Shown: positions 62,005 through 64,000 of the stretch, piece by piece
Numbering within the stretch: position 1 is the first letter of the stretch
Layout of the letters: each line of letters opens with the position of its first letter
NCBI GenBank assembly: GCA_015056415.1
Contig: SVGJ01000001.1
Coordinates: 56,684 to 120,683 of the forward strand
DNA length: 64,000 nt
Reading direction: 5' to 3'
Source of the DNA: Clostridiales bacterium
Lineage (GTDB): Bacteria > Bacillota > Clostridia > Christensenellales > Aristaeellaceae
Notes under the pieces: generated by a model
What the model was told of the DNA's origin: nothing
The model's database searches: none
The model's input: only the letters and a program-made list of their open reading frames with translations
Position numbers and translations under genes: made by a program

Positions 62005-62033
62005 TTGACAACAGGCTTTAAGCTGCGTATAAT
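62005..62033 (+). promoter_or_regulatory. consensus sigma-A promoter of Tyr T-box operon
   Basis: TTGACA (62005-62010) N17 TATAAT (62028-62033). Confidence 0.88.
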
Positions 62034-62040
62034 TCCTCTA

Positions 62041-62301
62041 TCAGGGCAATGAAGAGACGAGTAACTGCGTGCCCGCGGCCTCAAGAGAGCTTCCGGTCGG
62101 TGCAAGGAAGCGGCCACAGCGCAGCGAAGTACAGCTCCGAGCCATCCGCTGAACACATCAGTCAAGTAGGCGGCATCCGGCGCGCCGGTTACAGCGCAGG
62201 GGATTGATGGATCCTCGCAGAGGGCTGATTTTCAGCCGAAAACGGAAGTGGTACCGTGACACTGTCACCTTCCTGAGCAATGCGCTCCGGGGGTTTTTTA
62301 T
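62041..62301 (+). promoter_or_regulatory. T-box riboswitch, predicted tyrosine specificity (UAC specifier)
   Basis: AGAGAGC, GGUCGGUGCAA, GAAG-UAC-AGCUCCGAGCC (UAC at 62130-62132), antiterminator AAG-[UGGUACC]-GUGAC-ACU-GUCAC-CUU (62246-62271), terminator ending gctccgggggtttttt. Confidence 0.93.
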
Positions 62302-62321
62302 TTTACAAGGAGGAATGACAA

Positions 62322-63506
62322 GTGACCCTTGATTCGATTCAGTTTGCTTCCCGCTTCGACGGCGTCAGCGGCAGCGCGATCCGCGAGATCTTTAAGATGA
62401 TCGCCAAGCCTGGCATGATCTCTTTTGCCGGCGGCAATCCCGCCCTCTCCGCTCTGCCGGATGAAAAGGTCGCCGAGCTGGCCCAGAAGGCGCTGAAGGA
62501 AAACGGCAAGGCCATCCTGCAGTATGGCGCCACCGAAGGCTATCCCCCCTTTCTGGAGAGCCTGAAGGCTTATGCCGAAAAGCAGCTCGGCTGCGAGGTG
62601 ACCGGCATTCTGCCCACCACCGGCTCTACCCAGGGCATGGATCTTCTCTGCAAGGCGCTGATCAACCCCGGCGATGTGATCCTGGTGGAAAATCCCTCGT
62701 TCCTGGGTAACCTGCAGTGCATGAACCTGTATCAGGCCAAGCTTGTCCCCGTGGAAAGCGATGAGAACGGCCTCATGCTGGATAAGCTGGAGGAGGCCAT
62801 CATCAAGCATCATCCCAAGATGCTTTATACCATCCCCACCTTCCAGAATCCCACCGGCAAGACCCTCGCCGCTGACCGCCGCCAGCCCATCGCTGAACTG
62901 GCAGCCAAGTACGGCATGGTCGTGGCCGAGGACGACCCCTACCGCGATCTGCGCTATGCTGGCTCCCCCATCCCCTCCATCAAGTCCTACGACAAGGAGG
63001 GCTGGGTGGTGTTCCTGGGCTCCTTCAGCAAAATCATCTCACCCGGCCTGCGCGTGGGCTTCATGGTGGGCGATCCGCTCATCCTGCGCAAGTGCACCAT
63101 CGGCAAGCAGTCCGCCGACGTGCACACCGCCAACCTGAACCAGGCCATCGTGGATCAATATCTGCGGCAGGATCTGCTTCCTGCGCACATTGCCTCTATC
63201 TGCCAGAGCTACAAGGCGCAGATGAACGCCATGCTGGATGAGCTTGCCACCTTCCCCGAGGGTACCCGATATACCAGGCCCGAGGGCGGCCTGTTTATCT
63301 GGGTGGAGCTGCCCGCGGGCATCGAGGCCAAGGCCATGCTGGAGAAGGCTGTGGAGCGTCACGTGGCATATGTACCCGGAACCCACTTCTTCTGCGACGG
63401 CGGCCATGACAATACCTTCCGCCTGAATTTCTCCAACAGTACCATTGATCAGATCCGCGAAGGCATGAAGATCCTGCGCGAGCTGATCGAAGACGCAATC
63501 AAGTAA
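62322..63506 (+). CDS. PLP-dependent class I/II aminotransferase, probably acting on aromatic amino acids
   Basis: ISFAGGNPALSALP, QYGATEGYPPFLESL, YTIPTFQNPTGKTL, GSFSKIISPGLRVGF; sits behind a Tyr T-box and before tyrS. Confidence 0.88.
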   Translation: MTLDSIQFASRFDGVSGSAIREIFKMIAKPGMISFAGGNPALSALPDEKVAELAQKALKENGKAILQYGATEGYPPFLESLKAYAEKQLGCEVTGILPTTGSTQGMDLLCKALINPGDVILVENPSFLGNLQCMNLYQAKLVPVESDENGLMLDKLEEAIIKHHPKMLYTIPTFQNPTGKTLAADRRQPIAELAAKYGMVVAEDDPYRDLRYAGSPIPSIKSYDKEGWVVFLGSFSKIISPGLRVGFMVGDPLILRKCTIGKQSADVHTANLNQAIVDQYLRQDLLPAHIASICQSYKAQMNAMLDELATFPEGTRYTRPEGGLFIWVELPAGIEAKAMLEKAVERHVAYVPGTHFFCDGGHDNTFRLNFSNSTIDQIREGMKILRELIEDAIK

Positions 63507-63533
63507 CCATCGAAACAGAGAGGAGAATCCCCC

Positions 63534-64000
63534 ATGACCCATGTTCTTGACACCCTGAAGGAGCGCGGCTTCCTCGCCCAGATGACCTTCCCCGAGGAAC
63601 TCTACGAGCAGCTGAAGGAGCCCACCACCTTCTACGTTGGCTTCGATCCCACCGCTGATTCCCTGCACATCGGCCATTACATCCCGATCATGGCCATGGC
63701 ACACATGCAGAAGGCCGGCCACAAGCCCATCGCCCTGATGGGCGGCGGCACCGCCATGATCGGCGATCCCTCCGGCAAGACCGATATGCGCAAGATGATG
63801 ACCGTCGAGACCATCGACCAGAACGTTGAGTGCATCAAGAAGCAGATGAGCCGCTTCCTCGATTTTTCCGAGGGCCAGGCGATCATCGTCAATAACGGCG
63901 ACTGGCTGCGCAACCTGAACTTCATCGAGTTCATGCGCGATATCGGCTCCATGTTCTCCGTCAACACCATGCTCCGCGCCGATTGCTACAAGGCCCGCAT
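63534..64000 (+). CDS. tyrS: tyrosyl-tRNA synthetase (3' truncated by window)
   Basis: [86 protein letters not shown]. Confidence 0.95.
   Translation, partial: MTHVLDTLKERGFLAQMTFPEELYEQLKEPTTFYVGFDPTADSLHIGHYIPIMAMAHMQKAGHKPIALMGGGTAMIGDPSGKTDMRKMMTVETIDQNVECIKKQMSRFLDFSEGQAIIVNNGDWLRNLNFIEFMRDIGSMFSVNTMLRADCYKAR

Noticed and set aside
1-64000. CRISPR arrays, tRNA/rRNA genes, transposons, prophage
   Set aside because: None seen on reading both strands; no regularly spaced repeats, cloverleaf-like blocks, transposase or phage structural proteins recognised. A tRNAscan or minced run would be decisive.

Overview
This 64 kb window looks like chromosomal core from a spore-forming clostridial Firmicute. 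Taxonomy is inferred from gene content and order only. Recognisable blocks are: an argCJBD operon (minus strand) with a consensus promoter and a likely ARG box; rbgA-rnhB-yraN, a giant two-part GT-C glycosyltransferase, yifB/comM, dprA, topA, trmFO and hslVU; proC, rnhA, a Xer-type recombinase and lexA; a fRMsr/GNAT/HAM1 operon; galT; the sporulation-linked operon yqfC-yqfD-phoH-pgpH-(ybeY::cdd fusion)-era; an mreB homologue, cwlJ and an ABC-F gene; murA, a DUF512 radical SAM gene, der, plsY and lepA; hemW and ppk; an ABC exporter pair; recG, yloV and yloU; and a class I/II aminotransferase followed by tyrS, which runs off the end. No rRNA, tRNA, CRISPR array, prophage or transposon was recognised. 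The most unusual items are: (1) a complete T-box riboswitch on the minus strand controlling a 1-ORF fusion of a sugar-isomerase-like TIM barrel and an acyl-CoA synthetase; (2) two inverted SOS-box-like sequences in a 14-bp perfect inverted repeat between lexA and a divergent Cys/His-rich mini-protein gene; (3) a 36-bp interrupted palindrome just upstream of the Xer-type recombinase; (4) a 1370-aa protein joining a CBM-like domain, two GT-C modules and a discoidin-like segment; (5) a YbeY-cytidine deaminase fusion; (6) a Tyr T-box (UAC specifier) driving an aminotransferase-tyrS operon. All family calls come from reading the sequence; no database search was run.
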